Of a stretch of DNA of 64,000 nt, positions 9,577 to 19,152 are shown piece by piece. Location: positions 310,001-374,000 of the forward strand of contig NZ_VORY01000001.1 of assembly GCF_007997295.1 (NCBI RefSeq), written 5' to 3'. Position numbers and translations under genes: made by a program. Positions within the stretch are counted from its first letter, which is position 1; each line of letters starts with the position of its first letter. Origin of the DNA: Gillisia hiemivivida. GTDB lineage: Bacteria; Bacteroidota; Bacteroidia; Flavobacteriales; Flavobacteriaceae. The notes beneath the pieces were generated by a model. It worked only from the letters and a program-made list of their open reading frames with translations, made no database searches and was not told the origin of the DNA.

Positions 9577-9604
9577 GTTTTTGTATAATAGGGAGTAAGG
9601 TATA

Positions 9605-10954
9605 TTAAATGCTATTGCCTTTGTATTTATTGAAGGAAGCAACGGTGATTCCATCTGTTAAAGATGCAGTGTAGGTGCATAGTTGCAATAAAGTTTCATA
9701 AACCGATTGCCCTTCTTGTATTTTTAACTTCGGAACCGATTTCCTAACTAAATTATTATAATTGGAGTCATCTAATGCGATGGATTCTGGTAAAAAGGCT
9801 CCAGTATAAGTATCTAAAAGGTACGATAACATCTTGTAACCCGCAATTTCCTTATTTATTACATCTTCACTTTGATAAATTCGTTCTACAGAGATCTTTA
9901 TAATATCCTTGATCTGGGCTTCATAACTGCTTTTATCGAAAAGAGATTCATGAAATTCACCATTTAAAATAGCTTCTTCATTCTTCAGGAAAATAGCCAC
10001 AGCTTCTGTGATCAAGGTGTTAATTGCCAAAGCCCGTAAATAGCTTAATCTATCTGCGGTATTTGTAAGCGAATTATACTTAGATGTGTTAATGCTGTTT
10101 TTCACTAATTTAATGAGATACTCTAATGCGTATTCTTCATCGATCAATCCAAGATTGATACCATCTTCAAAATCGATGATGGTGTAACAAATATCATCTG
10201 CAGCTTCTACTAAAAAAGCAAGAGGATGTCTTGAGTATGCTGTAAATTCTCCTTTTCTAACAGTTTTTAGACCTAATTCTTCTGCAATCTCTTCAAATAT
10301 TTTTTGTTCTGTTTGAAAAATCCCAAACTTCTTATCACCTATATTTTTTGTGGGTTTATACGGAAGGGATTCCTTTGGGTACTTTATAAATGCTCCTAAT
10401 GTGGCATAGGATAAACGGAGTCCGCCCTCTATTCCTGGTCTATTTTCGGTAAGGATCTTAAAGCCGTTGGCATTTCCTTCAAACTTTATAAGATCTTGAT
10501 ATTCCTTTTCTGTAAGTTGCTCTTTGTAGCGTTTTCCGTTTCCTAGACTGAAGTATTCGCCTATTGCTTTTTCTCCGGAGTGACCAAAAGGTGGATTTCC
10601 AATATCATGAGCTAAACAAGCCGCTGCTACAATAGCTCCAAAATCGTTCATTTGGTAAGCATGAGTTTCCTTTAGCTGTGGATGTTTTTCCAGGATCTTT
10701 TGTCCGGCAAGTCTTCCTAAGGAACGTCCAACTACAGATACTTCTAAACTATGGGTTAAACGGGTATGTACAAAATCTGTTTTAGAAAGTGGGATTACCT
10801 GCGTTTTGTCCTGAAGACTTCTAAAGGCAGATGAGAAGATAATTCTATCGTAGTCTACCTCAAAACCTAAACGAGTTTCATCTTGTTCTTTGCGTAATCT
10901 TTTATTAGTATCTCCATATCGTTTTAAAGATAGGAGTTGTTCCCAATTCATCAT
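9605..10954 (-). CDS. dgt: dGTP triphosphohydrolase
   Basis: HD-domain enzyme of 449 residues hydrolysing dGTP (or several dNTPs) to the nucleoside and triphosphate. Conserved features are the N-terminal FSSAFRSLQDKTQV, the first metal His in RLTHSLEVS, and the HD pair in LAHDIGNPPFGHSGE, with a later Asp in the DDICYTIIDFEDG helix. Length is normal. The kinase start lies 28 bp downstream. The first ~100 bp of this gene are repeated as decayed copies at about 11451-11554 and 12051-12155, part of a 600-bp tandem duplication upstream. Confidence 0.95.
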   Translation of the reverse strand: MMNWEQLLSLKRYGDTNKRLRKEQDETRLGFEVDYDRIIFSSAFRSLQDKTQVIPLSKTDFVHTRLTHSLEVSVVGRSLGRLAGQKILEKHPQLKETHAYQMNDFGAIVAAACLAHDIGNPPFGHSGEKAIGEYFSLGNGKRYKEQLTEKEYQDLIKFEGNANGFKILTENRPGIEGGLRLSYATLGAFIKYPKESLPYKPTKNIGDKKFGIFQTEQKIFEEIAEELGLKTVRKGEFTAYSRHPLAFLVEAADDICYTIIDFEDGINLGLIDEEYALEYLIKLVKNSINTSKYNSLTNTADRLSYLRALAINTLITEAVAIFLKNEEAILNGEFHESLFDKSSYEAQIKDIIKISVERIYQSEDVINKEIAGYKMLSYLLDTYTGAFLPESIALDDSNYNNLVRKSVPKLKIQEGQSVYETLLQLCTYTASLTDGITVASFNKYKGNSI

Positions 10955-10999
10955 GTTATATAATTATTTCCCGCGAATTTCGCAGATTTCCGCAGATAT

Positions 11000-11377
11000 T
11001 TACAACCCATTTACTTTTCTGTAAATACCTGAAGTTATATTTTCTACGTTAAAGTTCACTAAAATAGCTAATTTTAATTTTGTGAGCTTTAAATAGGTGA
11101 TCGTTTGTTTGTGATGAACCTCAGCTAAATTTTCTACTGATTTCACTTCAATGATAACTTTGTCTTCAATTAACAAATCTAACCTAAATCCTACTTCTAA
11201 TTTTTCACCCTCATAGTAAACTGGAACAGGAACTTCTCTGTTGACTTTCAGACCTTCTTTTCTAAGTTCAAATTGTATGGCTGCCACATAAACAGATTCT
11301 AAAAGGCCAGGCCCCAAATTATTATAAACCTTAAAAATGGCACCTCTAATTTTAAAAGAAATTTCATTTTCATCCAT
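11000..11377 (-). CDS. GxxExxY family protein
   Basis: 125-residue protein with the defining motif GPGLLESVY near residue 22-30, and a restriction-endonuclease-like core visible as GFRLDLLIEDKVIIEVKSVE (Asp, Glu-x-Lys arrangement). Its molecular role is not established; the fold suggests nuclease ancestry. It lies between dgt and its own decayed tandem copy (11600-11976). Short CGCAGATTTCNGCAGA-type repeats flank the copies. The gene is intact, so it may be the parental copy. Confidence 0.85.
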   Translation of the reverse strand: MDENEISFKIRGAIFKVYNNLGPGLLESVYVAAIQFELRKEGLKVNREVPVPVYYEGEKLEVGFRLDLLIEDKVIIEVKSVENLAEVHHKQTITYLKLTKLKLAILVNFNVENITSGIYRKVNGL

Positions 11378-11599
11378 ATTATTAGTTTATTTTTCTGCGT
11401 ATATAGCGAAATCTGCGGGCTAATTTTATTTCTACAACGGCACTTAAGTTGCAATCTACTTCAAAACCTATACTTGTTTACTTTGCTCTTTGCTCAAGCT
11501 TTTATTTATATTCCCATATCATTTTAAGAAAAGGGATTGTTCCCAATTCATCATTTTGTTATTATATTTTCCCACAGATTTCGCAGAAAACCGCAGATT

Positions 11600-11976
11600 T
11601 TACAATCCATTCACTTTTCTATAAATTCCGGAAGTTATGTTATCAACATTAAAGTTCACTAAAATAGCTAATTTTAATTTTGTGAGCTTTAAATAGGTGA
11701 TCGTTTGTTTGTGATGAACCTCAGCTAAATTTTCTACTGATTTCACTTCAATAATTACTTTCTCTTCAATTAAAAGATCTAACCTGAATCCTACTTCTGA
11801 TTTTTCACCCTCATAGTAAACTGGAACAGGAACTTCTCTGTTGACTTTCAGACCTTCTTTTCTAAGTTCAAATTTATGGCTGCCACATAAACAGATTCTA
11901 AAAGGCCAGGCCCCAAATTATCATAAACATTAAAAATGGAACCTCTAATTTTATAAGAAATTTCATTTTTATCCAT
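11600..11976 (-). pseudogene. Decayed tandem copy of the GxxExxY gene
   Basis: Nearly identical to 11000-11377 over its whole length, offset by 600 bp. One base is missing near 11874 (AAATTTATGG here against AAATTGTATGG in the intact copy), which shifts the frame after about 34 codons. Several missense differences are also present. The start region and stop position are conserved, so this is a recent duplicate that lost its function. Confidence 0.85.
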
Positions 11977-12269
11977 ATTATTAGTTTACTTTTCTGCGTA
12001 TATCAGCGAAATCTGCGGGCTAATTTTATTTCTACAACGGCACTTAAGTTGCAATCTACTTCAAAACCTATACTTGTTTACTTTGTTCTTTGCTCAAGCT
12101 TTTATTTGTATCCCATATCGTTTTAAGGAAAGGAATTGTTCCTAAATCATGATTTTTTATGGTTTTTTCCCGCAGATTTCGCAGAAAACCGCAGATTTTT
12201 TTCAAATCCTTTTATTTGTTATTTGAAATCATTCAGAAGTTCTTCCCAATTCATCATGTTTAAAAGGTT

Positions 12270-12357
12270 GCGTTAGGGATTGAGCTATTTGTTTGAGCTC
12301 TCCCGATTTTTATTCGGGAAGCGAGGTGCGAAAGCCCGACCCGAAAGGGTAACGCCC
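12270..12357. repeat. Palindromic intergenic element (GCGTTA...TAACGC)
   Basis: Outer arms GCGTTA (12270-12275) and TAACGC (12350-12355) enclose an inner hairpin TCCCGAtttttatTCGGGA and a GACCCgaaaGGGT stem. The order of stems resembles repeats I know from other Flavobacteriaceae intergenic regions (AAGCCCGACCCGAAAGGGTAACGCCC type). It lies between the duplicated dgt/GxxExxY block and the nrdA terminator. Confidence 0.65.
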
Positions 12358-12379
12358 AATCCACTGATTATAAAAGCAA

Positions 12380-12415
12380 TAAAAAAGGGAAGTAAACTTG
12401 CGAATACTTCCCTTT
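12380..12415 (-). terminator. Intrinsic terminator of nrdA
   Basis: Read on the minus strand, a stem of GGGAAGT and ACTTCCC (12387-12393 with 12406-12412, loop of 12) is followed by a run of six T. It lies about 50 bp after the nrdA stop codon. Confidence 0.75.
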
Positions 12416-12462
12416 AATTAACTTTGGACTTTATATTAGTCCGGGGGGGGTAAATTTAAATT

Positions 12463-14940
12463 TTAAGATCCACACATTAGACAATCATCATCTTCGCCTT
12501 CTTTGGCTTGAGCAATTAAATCGCGAAGTTCATCTGGAGAAAGTGCGTCTCCTTCTGCAACAATTGCTGCAGGTTTCGGTGTGGTTTGTGGTTCTGCTTT
12601 TGCTTTTACCGGAACAACTTCATCTGGTTGTGCTAGTTCTGCATAAGATTCTAATACTGGCTCTTTCTTAGTTTCTTTAGAAAGAGTAAACTTAATAGCA
12701 TCTACTGCACTCTTAGTTCTTAGATAATACATTCCAGTTTTAAGTCCGCTCTTCCATGCGTAAAAGTGCATGGAGGTTAACTTACTGTTGTTTGCATTTT
12801 CCATGAACAAATTAAGCGATTGAGACTGATCTATGAAATACCCACGTTGTCTGGACATATCTATTATATCCTTCATACTTAATTCCCATACAGTTTTGTA
12901 AAGTTCCTTAAGGTCTTGAGGGATAATGTCTATTCCTTGTACAGATCCATTAGCACGCAAAATGGCATTTTTCACATCTTCTGTCCAAAGATTACGCTCT
13001 ACAAGATCTTCTAATAAGTGTTTGTTCACTACTATAAATTCCCCTGATAGAACTCTTCTGGTATAGATGTTAGAAGTATAAGGCTCAAAAGCTTCATTGT
13101 TTCCAAGGATCTGAGAGGTAGAAGCTGTAGGCATTGGCGCCATTAAAAGAGAGTTTCTTACTCCATTTTTAAGCACTTGCTTGCGCAGTTTTTTCCAATC
13201 CCAACGTCCGCTAAGATCTTCATCCTTAATTCCCCACATATTGTATTGGAATTCTCCTTTACTCATTGGAGACCCTTCGTATGTAGAATATGGTCCTTCT
13301 TCAATAGCCAGTTCCATAGAAGCTGTAACCGATGCGAAATAAAGTGTTTCGAATATTTCTTGGTTTAAAGCTTTAGCCTCGTCACTGGTAAATGGCATTC
13401 TTAATTTTATAAAAGCATCTGCTAATCCTTGTACACCTAATCCAACAGGACGGTGACGGACATTAGAGTTTTCTGCTTCTTTAACAGGGTAGTAGTTTCT
13501 GTCTATTACCTTGTTTAAATTCTTGATCACACGTTTAGTGATCTTATAAAGTTCTTTATGATCAAATTCATTGCCCTTTATAAACATTGGTAAAGCGATA
13601 GAAGCCAGGTTGCAGACCGCAACTTCATCTGGGCTGGTATATTCCATGATCTCTGTACAGAGGTTGGAAGATCTTATAGTTCCAAGGTTCTTCTGATTGG
13701 ATTTTCTGTTTGCTGCATCTTTGTACAACATGTAAGGAGTTCCAGTCTCAATTTGAGATTCTAGGATCTTCTCCCATAACTCACGAGCCTTGATAGATTT
13801 TCTGCCTTTTCCTTCTGCTTCGTATTTATGATATAATGCCTCGAATTCATCTCCATAGATATCGAAAAGTCCAGGACATTCATTTGGGCACATTAGGGTC
13901 CAATCTCCATCTTTTTCTACACGTTGCATGAAAAGGTCTGGGATCCACATCGCATAAAATAGATCTCTTGCACGCATTTCTTCTTTTCCGTGATTCTTTT
14001 TAAGATCTAAGAAATCGAAGATATCTGCATGCCATGGTTCTACATACATTGCAAAGGAACCTTTACGTTTTCCTCCACCTTGATCTACATATCTTGCAGT
14101 ATCGTTAAATACTCTAAGCATAGGTACAATCCCGTTGGAAGTTCCATTTGTTCCAGAAATATAAGATCCTGTTGCACGAACATTATGGATAGATAGCCCA
14201 ATTCCACCGGCAGATTGTGAGATCTTAGCGGTTTGCTTCAAAGTATCGTAAATACCATCTATGCTATCATCTTTCATGGTAAGTAAAAAGCAAGATGACA
14301 TTTGTGGTTTTGGCGTTCCAGAGTTGAATAAGGTTGGCGTTGCATGAGTAAAGAACTTTTTAGACATCAAGTCGTAAGTTTCAATAGCTGCATCAATATC
14401 ATCTATATGAATACCCACAGAAACACGCATTAGCATATGCTGCGGACGTTCTGCTATTTTTCCGTTCAATTTTAATAAATAGGAACGCTCTAATGTTTTA
14501 AATCCGAAGTAATCGTAATTGAAATCGCGATTGTATATAATGGTAGAATCCAGTAATTCTTTGTTTTCCTGAATCACTTTTTGCACCTCATCTGCTAAAA
14601 GAGGGGCATCTTTCCCCGTTCTAGGATTCACATATTGATGAAGATCTGTCATCACCTCAGAAAATGTTTTCTTGGTATTCTTGTGCAGGTTAGATACAGA
14701 AATTCTTGCAGCAAGTTTGGCGTAATCCGGGTGAGAAGTAGTCATGGTTGCAGAAACTTCTGCGGCCAGATTATCTAATTCACTTGTGGTAACACCATCA
14801 TATAAACCTTCAATAACACGCATTGCAACCTTAAGCGGATCCACCAGTTCATTTAAACCATAACAAAGTTTTTTAATTCGGGCAGTAATTTTGTCGAACA
14901 TAACGGGCTCCTTATGGCCGTCTCTTTTTTGTACATACAT
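12463..14940 (-). CDS. nrdA: Ribonucleoside-diphosphate reductase, alpha subunit (class Ia)
   Basis: Large catalytic subunit, 825 residues, reducing ribonucleoside diphosphates to deoxy forms. An N-terminal ATP-cone ([18 protein letters not shown]..) provides allosteric activity control. Active-site cysteines are visible in [17 protein letters not shown] and VCNLASIAL, and the C-terminal redox pair is in [27 protein letters not shown] is the conserved substrate-phosphate loop. A proline/alanine-rich linker (about 775-800) precedes the swinging cysteine tail. It is downstream of nrdB with a 189-bp spacer that holds a folded element. A terminator follows. Confidence 0.98.
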   Translation of the reverse strand: MYVQKRDGHKEPVMFDKITARIKKLCYGLNELVDPLKVAMRVIEGLYDGVTTSELDNLAAEVSATMTTSHPDYAKLAARISVSNLHKNTKKTFSEVMTDLHQYVNPRTGKDAPLLADEVQKVIQENKELLDSTIIYNRDFNYDYFGFKTLERSYLLKLNGKIAERPQHMLMRVSVGIHIDDIDAAIETYDLMSKKFFTHATPTLFNSGTPKPQMSSCFLLTMKDDSIDGIYDTLKQTAKISQSAGGIGLSIHNVRATGSYISGTNGTSNGIVPMLRVFNDTARYVDQGGGKRKGSFAMYVEPWHADIFDFLDLKKNHGKEEMRARDLFYAMWIPDLFMQRVEKDGDWTLMCPNECPGLFDIYGDEFEALYHKYEAEGKGRKSIKARELWEKILESQIETGTPYMLYKDAANRKSNQKNLGTIRSSNLCTEIMEYTSPDEVAVCNLASIALPMFIKGNEFDHKELYKITKRVIKNLNKVIDRNYYPVKEAENSNVRHRPVGLGVQGLADAFIKLRMPFTSDEAKALNQEIFETLYFASVTASMELAIEEGPYSTYEGSPMSKGEFQYNMWGIKDEDLSGRWDWKKLRKQVLKNGVRNSLLMAPMPTASTSQILGNNEAFEPYTSNIYTRRVLSGEFIVVNKHLLEDLVERNLWTEDVKNAILRANGSVQGIDIIPQDLKELYKTVWELSMKDIIDMSRQRGYFIDQSQSLNLFMENANNSKLTSMHFYAWKSGLKTGMYYLRTKSAVDAIKFTLSKETKKEPVLESYAELAQPDEVVPVKAKAEPQTTPKPAAIVAEGDALSPDELRDLIAQAKEGEDDDCLMCGS

Positions 14941-15068
14941 AGGCTTATGGTTTTAATGGGTCTGCTATAAGAAGAAACTTAAAGCAAACAGAAATTTATA
15001 ATGAAACCGAATGGTCCTAGAGAGAAGTAAGTTCTCAGATTTAGGAATTCGAATAACTTAATGGGTTT

Positions 15069-15115
15069 ATTCAATTACCGGCTACAACCGTGTTGGGGGG
15101 CACGATTGAATCCGG
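15069..15115 (-). other. Folded element in the nrdB-nrdA spacer
   Basis: The spacer between nrdB and nrdA contains nested inverted repeats: ATTCAAT (15069-15075) pairs with ATTGAAT (15105-15111), and CGTG (15089-15092) pairs with CACG (15101-15104), closing a loop with six consecutive G on the + strand (C in the transcript). Two CCGG tetramers (15078-15081, 15112-15115) flank and could pair with each other. No poly-T tract follows on the minus strand, so it is not an obvious terminator. It may be an RNA control element; this is inference. Confidence 0.45.
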
Positions 15116-15129
15116 AAAATAACGCTTGA

Positions 15130-16107
15130 TTAAAAATCGGCGTCAAAACTTATTTTGTCTGTGTCTTTGTCTTTATTCATTACACCAGCTTTTTGATATT
15201 CCCCTACACGTTTTTCAAAGAAGTTTGTTTTTCCTTGTAGGTTAATCATATCCATAAAGTCGAATGGATTTGCACTACCATATTCTTTTTCACAGCCAAA
15301 CTCTACTAACAATCTATCTGCAACAAATTCCAGATATTCTGTCATTAATTTAGAGTTCATGCCAATAAGACTTGCTGGTAAAGATTCCGTGATAAACTCA
15401 CGTTCGATAGTTAAAGCATCTGTAAGTATTTCGCGAATACGTTCTTTTGGAACTTTATTCACGATGTGATGTTGGTGTAAATGCACTGCAAAGTCACAGT
15501 GAACGCCTTCGTCACGAGATATTAATTCGTTAGAGAAAGTTAATCCAGGCATCAATCCACGTTTCTTTAACCAGAAGATAGAGCAAAATGCACCAGAGAA
15601 GAAGATTCCTTCTACAGCAGCAAATGCGATCAATCTTTCAGCAAAAGAATCAGATTCTATCCATTGTAAAGCCCAATCTGCTTTTTTCTTAATAGCCGGG
15701 AAAACCTCAATCGCATTAAATAATTGATCTTTTTCTTTTTCATCCTTCACATACGTATCTATAAGTAGAGAGTAAGTTTCAGAATGTATGTTTTCCATCA
15801 TGATCTGAAAACCATAAAAGAATTTAGCTTCGGCGTATTGAACTTCATTCACGAAATTCTCGGCAAGATTTTCATTAACAATTCCATCTGAAGCAGCAAA
15901 AAAGGCAAGAATATGTTTTATGAAATAGCGCTCATCTGCACTCAACTTGTTATTCCAGTCTGAAAGATCTTGGTGAAGATCAATCTCTTCAGCAGTCCAA
16001 AAACTGGCTTCCATTTTTTTATACCAATCCCAAATATCGTGATGTTTAATTGGAAAAATTACAAATCGATCTTTGTTCTCTTGTAAAATGGGTTCAAGTT
16101 GTGACAT
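15130..16107 (-). CDS. nrdB: Ribonucleoside-diphosphate reductase, beta subunit (class Ia)
   Basis: Radical-generating subunit, 325 residues, partner of nrdA. The di-iron ligands and radical Tyr are visible in [17 protein letters not shown], which closely matches the eukaryotic R2 motif, with further ligands in the [14 protein letters not shown] and [16 protein letters not shown] helices. The C-terminal tail ends ISFDADF, an acidic/aromatic peptide that docks to NrdA. It lies first in a two-gene unit, 189 bp ahead of nrdA. The long upstream gap (16108-17003) should contain its promoter, but I could not identify a full TTTG/TAnnTTTG pair. Confidence 0.97.
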   Translation of the reverse strand: MSQLEPILQENKDRFVIFPIKHHDIWDWYKKMEASFWTAEEIDLHQDLSDWNNKLSADERYFIKHILAFFAASDGIVNENLAENFVNEVQYAEAKFFYGFQIMMENIHSETYSLLIDTYVKDEKEKDQLFNAIEVFPAIKKKADWALQWIESDSFAERLIAFAAVEGIFFSGAFCSIFWLKKRGLMPGLTFSNELISRDEGVHCDFAVHLHQHHIVNKVPKERIREILTDALTIEREFITESLPASLIGMNSKLMTEYLEFVADRLLVEFGCEKEYGSANPFDFMDMINLQGKTNFFEKRVGEYQKAGVMNKDKDTDKISFDADF

Positions 16108-16807
16108 AGAATAGTGGTTTTTTTATTGTGATCTAACGTGAAATACTCGTTCAAACAAATATTGAAAAATCTATTAGATTTTGAAAGGAAAATAGATAAA
16201 CGTTTTCAACAAAGTTTTTAACAGGTGTCTATTTTTAAGTTCTTAAAATAACGCTAAAAAACAAAGTTAAGTAATTGAAAATCAGTTAATTGAAGACTAT
16301 GGATAAAAACGAACCGAACGGGGGTAAATACATGGTAATCCCTTTAAAACAGACTGATACAAGCTTCTTTTGAAGCTATTAACAATTACCTTTTGTTAGT
16401 CTAAATTTTAACAATATATGGAAATGAATTTTGGAGAGATTAAAAGGAAGTAGCGAAAGAGTTATTTGCTAGAAGAATAAAATAGCCAAGATTAAAAACC
16501 GCTAGATCTTTTTAAATATTAAAATTTCACGAGAAATAGTAAGATATTAGGTTATCAAAATAGCAAGTGCGCTAAAAAAAATCTAAACACGATTTAAATT
16601 CAATATGATAAAGTAAAAAAAGGGGGAAGGAGGGAATACTAAAATAGTGTAGGGTAGTATATTATTGCGAAAATACAGACCTAATTATAACTATCAATTA
16701 TAATTAACTTAGAATTATAAGTATTGATATATTACTTTAACAAGAAATTAATTTTAAACTATGAATTTGGGGTACAATTCTAAATATTGACAACAATTGA
16801 AAACGTT
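16108..16807. other. AT-rich gap upstream of nrdB, no gene seen
   Basis: About 700 bp of very AT-rich sequence with no open frame of note, no tRNA and no strong hairpin. The nrdB promoter should be in the part nearest 16108. A CAAAGTT..AACTTTG-like element around 16210-16270 was seen but is too weak to call. Confidence 0.5.
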
Positions 16808-16983
16808 TTAATCCCTCATTGAGGGTTTAACCCGCCTGATCGGCTGGGCAGGTTCCCCGAGGCCTGCCCGATACGTTCAGGCGAGCTTGCCTCGAATTTT
16901 TAAAAGTATTTTCCTCCCGAAGCATCGGGACATATCTCGTGGGCCCGCCCTTACCGTTCGGGCGGGCTTGCCCCGAGGTTCTT
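16808..16983 (+). repeat. Dispersed palindromic repeat, family B copy 2 (longest)
   Basis: Starts TTTAATCCCTCATTGAGGG and ends GCCCCGAGGTTCTT, with the shared core CCTCGAATTTTTAAAAG and TTTTCCTCCCGAAGCATCGGG. This copy is longer than the others because it has extra GC-rich stems (GCCTGCCCG..CAGGCGAG and CCCGCCCTTACC..CGGGCGGGC). It sits at the 3' end of the DUF3109 gene. Confidence 0.8.
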
Positions 16984-17003
16984 TATTTTGAAAAGAGAAG
17001 GTT

Positions 17004-17573
17004 TTATTTATTTAATTTCTGCGCAGTTTCTTCAAGTTCGCCATACCAGTCTTCTCCAAATTTTCTAATTAAAGCTTGTTTAACAAATTTGTAAACAGGT
17101 ACTTGAAGTTCTTTTCCCAGAGTACAAGCATCATCGCAAATATGCCAGTGGTGGTAGTTTACTGCGGCAAATTCAGAATAATCCTGAACTCTAACCGGAT
17201 ATAAATGACAGGAAACAGGCTTTTTCCAGTCTATCTCACCTTGATTATACGCTTCTTCAATTCCGCATAAAGCAGTTCCTCTATTGTCAAAGGTTACGTA
17301 AGCACAATCTGCTCCATTTATAAGTGGCGTTTCTAACTCCCCATCTTCCGTGGTTACAAAAGTTCCTTGACGCTCTATAGCTTCTATACCTTCTTTTCTT
17401 AGGAATGGTTTTACCTTCGGATAAATATCCTGGAGAATTTTGGTTTCGGCGGCATCTAAAGGTGCGCCGGCATCGCCGTCTATACAACAGGCTCCTTTGC
17501 AAGCAGCAAGATTGCACACAAAATCCTTTTGGATTATATCTTCAGAAACGATTGTTTTACCTATTTGGAACAT
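17004..17573 (-). CDS. DUF3109 family cysteine-rich protein
   Basis: 189-residue soluble protein of the DUF3109 family found across Bacteroidota. Conserved cysteines occur in CNLAACKGACCIDGDAGAP near the N-terminus, ADCAYV, LCGIEEAY, SCHLYPVR and HICDDACTLG, a pattern suited to binding a metal or iron-sulfur cluster (related to the YkgJ-type zinc/iron cluster proteins). The reaction is unknown. It stands alone, divergent from marC, with a -7-like TATCTTTG (17579-17586, minus strand) just upstream of the ATG. Confidence 0.85.
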   Translation of the reverse strand: MFQIGKTIVSEDIIQKDFVCNLAACKGACCIDGDAGAPLDAAETKILQDIYPKVKPFLRKEGIEAIERQGTFVTTEDGELETPLINGADCAYVTFDNRGTALCGIEEAYNQGEIDWKKPVSCHLYPVRVQDYSEFAAVNYHHWHICDDACTLGKELQVPVYKFVKQALIRKFGEDWYGELEETAQKLNK

Positions 17574-17578
17574 AGGCG

Positions 17579-17586
17579 CAAAGATA
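17579..17586 (-). promoter_or_regulatory. Candidate -7 box for the DUF3109 gene
   Basis: On the minus strand TATCTTTG fits TAnnTTTG and lies five bases from the start codon. No -33 box was found at the usual distance, so this is tentative. Confidence 0.35.
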
Positions 17587-17665
17587 TTATATAAACTGAA
17601 TTTATAACCTCTTTAGGATGGCTTTTTTAGGGATTGATGCTTTTGTAAATTTCTTTAAGAATTTA

Positions 17666-17695
17666 TTTGCTTTCTGTATTTTAAGCGTAATTTTG
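17666..17695 (+). promoter_or_regulatory. Bacteroidota-type promoter of marC
   Basis: TTTG (17666-17669) and TAATTTTG (17688-17695) are separated by 18 bp, matching the primary sigma factor consensus TTTG-N19-TAnnTTTG. Transcription would start near 17702, just before the marC start codon. Confidence 0.6.
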
Positions 17696-17706
17696 CGACT
17701 ATTTTA

Positions 17707-18294
17707 ATGTTTGTTGTTATGAAACTTGATATTCGAGAAATTGGTACTGCCAGCATGATCTTATTTGCTGTAATAGATATTATTGGAAGCATCCCAATAG
17801 TTATAGATTTAAAGAAAAAAGCGGGGCATATTCAAAGCGAAAAAGCTTCTATTGTCGCAGGTATATTAATGGTGATGTTTCTTTTCGTGGGAGCAGAGAT
17901 CTTAAAACTTATAGGAATAGATGTGAACTCTTTTGCAGTTGCAGGTTCTTTTATCTTGTTTTTTCTAGCACTGGAAATGATTCTTGGAATAACACTCTAT
18001 AAAGATGAGACGCCAGAAACCTCTGCAGTGGTTCCTTTGGCCTTCCCTCTTATTGCTGGTGCCGGGACTATGACTACTTTATTATCTCTAAGGTCAGAAT
18101 ATGAAACGGTCAACATTATTGTTGCAATTGTAATTAATATCATCTTTGTTTACTTAGTGCTAAAATCATCAGGAAAGATCGAACGTTTTTTAGGAAAACA
18201 AGGAATCAACGTAATCCGAAAAATATTTGGTGTAATTTTATTAGCTATCGCGGTAAAATTATTTGCTACTAACATTCAGAATTTATTTAAATGA
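17707..18294 (+). CDS. MarC family integral membrane protein
   Basis: 195-residue inner-membrane protein with about six predicted membrane helices. The family signature is seen in LFAVIDIIGSIPIVIDL near the N-terminus and in VPLAFPLIAGAGTMTTLLSL in the second half. MarC proteins were once linked to multiple antibiotic resistance, but no transport substrate is established. ATG at 17707 or 17719 is possible; the promoter fits both. A small membrane protein gene overlaps the stop by four bases (ATGA), implying translational coupling. Confidence 0.9.
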   Translation: MFVVMKLDIREIGTASMILFAVIDIIGSIPIVIDLKKKAGHIQSEKASIVAGILMVMFLFVGAEILKLIGIDVNSFAVAGSFILFFLALEMILGITLYKDETPETSAVVPLAFPLIAGAGTMTTLLSLRSEYETVNIIVAIVINIIFVYLVLKSSGKIERFLGKQGINVIRKIFGVILLAIAVKLFATNIQNLFK

Positions 18295-18494
18295 AAATAT
18301 TTATCTACTTACTAATAGCGCTATCTGTTGGTGTTATCGCCTATAATGTAACAGTTTTAAATTTTAATGATATACTAAGTGAAGATAGTGCAATCGCACT
18401 TATTGGAATTGTATGTGCAGCATGTGTCATCGTTTTGCTTTCAATTTTGTTGACATCTAAAGCGATTGATCATAAAGTTAAAGACAAAAATTAG
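18291..18494 (+). CDS. Small two-helix membrane protein
   Basis: 67 residues with two hydrophobic helices (about 3-21 and 36-54) and a charged C-terminal tail (KAIDHKVKDKN). No family recognised. The start codon overlaps the marC stop (ATGA), so it is very probably co-translated with MarC and may act with it at the inner membrane. Confidence 0.7.
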   Translation: MKIFIYLLIALSVGVIAYNVTVLNFNDILSEDSAIALIGIVCAACVIVLLSILLTSKAIDHKVKDKN

Positions 18495-18824
18495 GGCAAG
18501 TAATGGTTGCTGCTTTTTTTCTGAAAGAGATCATTTAATGCGTAAGATAAAACCCACGCCTTAAACTAGTTACGAAGGAATTATCTTACAATTTCGATTT
18601 TCAATTGAGCAGCATAAATTATTCCATTCAACTCTAGGTTTCTCAAAATAAAAAGGCCTAAGACCTAATCTATTTATCTCCTGAAATTGCTGTTTTTATT
18701 AATAGTATAATAAAAAAGGCTTGATTAATATAGCTTTAAATCATTGAAATTCAAATAATTGTAAAGGCCCCGGAAAATATTTTTGAGAGATTTTAACCGT
18801 AATTAAATGTTCTTTAAAAATTTA
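18495..18824. other. Gap between convergent genes, nothing identified
   Basis: 330 bp of AT-rich sequence between the convergent marC operon and the gene at 18825-19136. No coding frame and no clear terminator hairpin were found. Confidence 0.5.
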
Positions 18825-19136
18825 TTAGGAGTAAAATAAGGTGAAATATGTAACCACTGTAACAGGAAGAGAAGCGATCATTAAGATAATAAATACCCTA
18901 TGAAGCTTTCTGTATATTAATGCTTTTTTAAGTTTAGATTTGAATTCAATATCTGCTGAAGAATCTATTTGACTTTTAATCGCCCCTAATGAAACATTTG
19001 AGGAATCTACCAAAATTTCTTTTTGTAAAAATAATAGCGCACTGTTATCCAATAGACGAAAGCTCACCGCTACAATGTAAAAGAACAAAGGAGAGAGTAA
19101 AAGAAAAATGGCCGTATAGTCGTTGTAAGCATCCAC
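18825..19136 (-). CDS. Small membrane protein of unknown function
   Basis: 103 residues with a hydrophobic helix near the N-terminus (FLLLSPLFFYIVAVSF) and another at the C-terminus (FIILMIASLPVTVVTYFTLF), linked by a polar segment. No family recognised. It lies 16 bp downstream of the S41 protease gene on the same strand, so it probably belongs to the same transcript (dCMP deaminase, protease, this gene). Confidence 0.65.
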   Translation of the reverse strand: MDAYNDYTAIFLLLSPLFFYIVAVSFRLLDNSALLFLQKEILVDSSNVSLGAIKSQIDSSADIEFKSKLKKALIYRKLHRVFIILMIASLPVTVVTYFTLFYS

Positions 19137-19152
19137 AGTGTCTACGAATATA

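Larger units (their letters stand above)
10851..12260. repeat. 600-bp tandem duplication (dgt 5' end + GxxExxY gene), 2.3 copies
   Basis: The block TCCCAATTCATCAT at the dgt start (10941) recurs at 11541, exactly 600 bp on, and in decayed form at 12140. The block AAAGTTCACTAAAATAGCTA recurs at 11051 and 11651, again 600 bp apart. Each unit contains the complement of the dgt start region, a CGCAGATT-type short repeat, a GxxExxY gene and a spacer. Copy 1 is functional, copy 2 carries a frameshift in the GxxExxY gene and decayed dgt codons, and copy 3 stops after the dgt-like fragment. Confidence 0.88.

Noticed and set aside
11449-11652. 67-codon frame in the dgt/GxxExxY duplication
   Set aside because: It is the complement of decayed dgt codons and not a separate gene.
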